A DNA stretch of 64,000 bases from Clusia tigrina (lineage: Eukaryota; Arthropoda; Insecta; Diptera; Clusiidae). The translations under genes and the position numbers were made by a program. The DNA lies in the NCBI GenBank assembly GCA_920105625.2, contig OV050030.1, positions 247,163,889-247,227,888 of the forward strand, written 5' to 3'. The first letter of the stretch is position 1; each line of letters opens with the position of its first letter. The notes beneath the pieces are model-generated. The model did not search any database and had not been told where the DNA came from. It saw nothing but the letters and a program-made list of their open reading frames with translations. Shown here one piece after another: positions 62,408 through 64,000 of this stretch.

Positions 62408-63386
62408 AAATGCTTGTAACTTTTTACTGGAGCGTCATAAAACCTTGAAATTTTGTAACAATAAAGTACTCGAGCCTCTTGTCAATTTAAGCTATCGCTC
62501 AAAGCTATGCTACCCTTGAGTCCCAAATCAACCACTGATAAAACTTCAAATGACCCTAACTTCTATACGGTGCATCCTATACCTATCAAAGTTTGCAACA
62601 TACAAATGCTTGTAGCTTTTTACTGGAGCGTCATAAAACCTTGAAATTTTGTAACAATAAAGTACTCGAGCCTCTTCTCATTTTAAGCTATCGCTCAAAG
62701 CTATGCTACCCTTGAGTCCCAAATCAAACACTGATTAAACTTCAAATACCCTAACTTCTATACGGTACGTCCTACACCTATCAACGTTTGCAACATACAA
62801 ATGCTTGTAACTTTTTACTGGAGCGTCATAAAACCTTGAAATTTTGTAACAATAAAGTACTCGAACCTCTTGTCAATTTAAGCTATCTCTCAAAGCTGTG
62901 CTACCCTTGAGTCCCAAATCAAACACTGATAAAACTTCAAATGGCCCTAACTACTATACGGTACGTCCTACACCTATCAACGTTTGCAACATACAAATGC
63001 TTGTAACTTTTTACTGGAGCGTCATAAAAGATTGAAATTTTGTAACAATAAAATACTCGAGCCTCTTGTCAATTTAAGCTAGCGCTCAAAGCTATGCTAC
63101 CCTTGAGTCCCAAATCAAACACTGATAAAACTTCAAATGGCCCTAACTTCTATACGGTACGTCCTACACCTATCAAAGTTTGCAAAATACAAATGCTTGT
63201 AATTTTTTACTGGTGCGTCATAAAACGTTGAAATTTTGTAACAATAAAGTACTCGAGCCTCTTGTCAATTTAAGCTATCGCTCAAAGCTATGCTACCCTT
63301 GAGTCCCAAATCAAACACTGATAAAACTTCAAATGGCCCTAACTTCTATACGGTACGTCATACACCTATCAAAGTTTGCAACATAC

Positions 63387-63582
63387 AAATGCGGGTAACT
63401 TTTTACTGGAGCGTCATAAAACCTTGAAATTTTGTAACAATAAAGTACTCGAGCCTCTTGTCAATTTAACCTATCGCTCAAAGCTATGCTACTCTTGAGT
63501 CCCAAATCAAACACTGATAAAACTTCATATGGCCCTAACTTCCATACGGTACGTCCAACACCTATCAAAGTTTGCAACATAC
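63387..63582 (+). repeat. K monomer, full length, copy 2
   Basis: Same markers as 60510-60705, including 'aacctatcg' and 'cttccatacgg', and again followed by M and N. Confidence 0.88.
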
Positions 63583-63973
63583 AAATGCTTGTAACTTTTT
63601 ACTGGAGCGTCATAAAACCTTAAAATTTTGTACTAATAGAGTACTCGAGCCTCTTGTCAATTTAAGCTATCGCTCAAAGCTATGCTACCCTTGAGTCCCA
63701 AATCAACCACTGATAAAACTTCAAATGACCCTAACTTCTATACGGTGCATCCTATACCTATCAAAGTTTGCAACATACAAATGCTTGTAGCTTTTTACTG
63801 GAGCGTCATAAAACCTTGAAATTTTGTAACAATAAAGTACTCGAGCCTCTTCTCATTTTAAGCTATCGCTCAAAGCTATGCTACCCTTGAGTCCCAAATC
63901 AAACACTGATAAAACTTCAAATACCCTAACTTCTATACGGTACGTCCTACACCTATCAATGTTTGCAACATAC

Positions 63974-64000
63974 AAATGCTTGTAACTTTTTACTGGAGCG
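63974..64000 (+). repeat. Partial monomer at right edge
   Basis: First 27 bases of a monomer with the consensus 'ttgtaac ... ctggagcg' start. The array continues beyond the window. Confidence 0.95.

Larger units (their letters stand above)
1..64000. repeat. Satellite DNA array of a 196-bp monomer with higher-order repeat structure
   Basis: The full window is tandem copies of one monomer, all head-to-tail in one orientation. The spacing of the 'aaatgc' word is 196 bp (for example 5, 201, 397, 593) or 195 bp in D and E monomers, which lack one A of the 'ctcaaagct' stretch. My consensus has 65 A, 58 T, 47 C and 26 G. No unique sequence, inversion or mobile-element insertion interrupts it. The monomer size is close to one nucleosome plus linker, typical of centromeric and pericentromeric satellites. 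A structural role in heterochromatin or the centromere is inference from that class, not something visible here. I do not recognise the family. Confidence 0.98.
59335..64000 (+). repeat. Divergent right flank: K, M, N and modified B monomers
   Basis: There are 24 full monomers and one partial with no A, G, H, I or J. Order by start: B/M 59335, generic 59531, 59727 and 59923, D 60119, E/K 60314, K 60510, M 60706, N 60902, B-like 61097, M 61292, M 61488, N 61683, B-like 61878, D/K 62073, Kdel 62268, M 62408, N 62604, B 62799, C/D 62995, E/K 63191, K 63387, M 63583, N 63779, partial 63974. Single-base deletions and private changes are more frequent than in the core. The recurring K-M-N-B order suggests a second, looser HOR. 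Confidence 0.85.

Noticed and set aside
1..64000. CRISPR array
   Set aside because: The period is 196 bp with the entire unit repeated and no variable spacers.
1..64000. Ribosomal DNA spacer repeats or a telomeric repeat
   Set aside because: No rRNA-like sequence is visible, and there is no short G-rich telomere-type repeat anywhere.
31715..64000. Irregular HOR units read as assembly error
   Set aside because: Not fully excluded, but each irregular unit's length matches its monomer count to the base, chimeric joints are clean and private variants are shared between duplicated blocks. This is what real unequal exchange gives. Long reads would settle it.

Overview
The whole 64,000-base window is one uninterrupted array of tandem satellite DNA. 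I see no protein-coding gene, RNA gene, transposon, CRISPR array or unique spacer. Every stretch can be read as copies of a single 196-bp monomer (195 bp in some types), all in the same orientation. Taking the start of a monomer as the first base of 'aaatgc', I count about 328 complete monomers plus partial ones at both window edges.

The monomers fall into recurring types that I name A, B, C, D, E, F1, F2, G, H, B', I and J from diagnostic single-base variants. In the left half they follow a fixed order, A-B-C-D-E-F1-G-H-B'-C-D-E-F2-I-J, a 15-monomer higher-order repeat (HOR) of 2,936 bp. This HOR contains an internal duplication: B-C-D-E-F appears twice. Intact 15-mers start at 5, 6856, 12336, 18013, 20949, 25843 and 28779. 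Shorter or longer copies (6 to 29 monomers) lie between them. Nearly all of these are explained by out-of-register exchange that produced chimeric monomers such as C/D, F1/B, G/B, H/C and F/C.

There is a left-to-right trend. From 5 to about 31.7 kb the array is regular. From 31.7 to 52.7 kb it is rearranged, with 29-, 8-, 20-, 14-, 18- and 18-monomer units, local duplications that share private mutations, and spreading chimeric monomers. From 52.7 to 59.3 kb, 7-monomer units of 1,370 bp alternate with units carrying a 140-bp deleted monomer (Kdel). From 59.3 kb to the end, a more divergent set of monomers (K, M, N and modified B) dominates. This looks like a homogenised core on the left grading into an older or less homogenised flank on the right. 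A patch of M-type sequence inside the core at 15200-15283 shows that the two parts exchange sequence.

The organism is a eukaryote, because long HOR satellite arrays are a eukaryotic centromeric or pericentromeric heterochromatin feature. I counted 73 G+C in the 196-bp consensus (37%) and 5 CpG against about 6.2 expected, so CpG is hardly depleted. That fits an animal with little germline CpG methylation (many invertebrates) better than a vertebrate, but this is inference and I do not recognise the satellite family or species. A centromeric role is plausible from monomer length, HOR order and homogeneity, but nothing in the sequence proves it.
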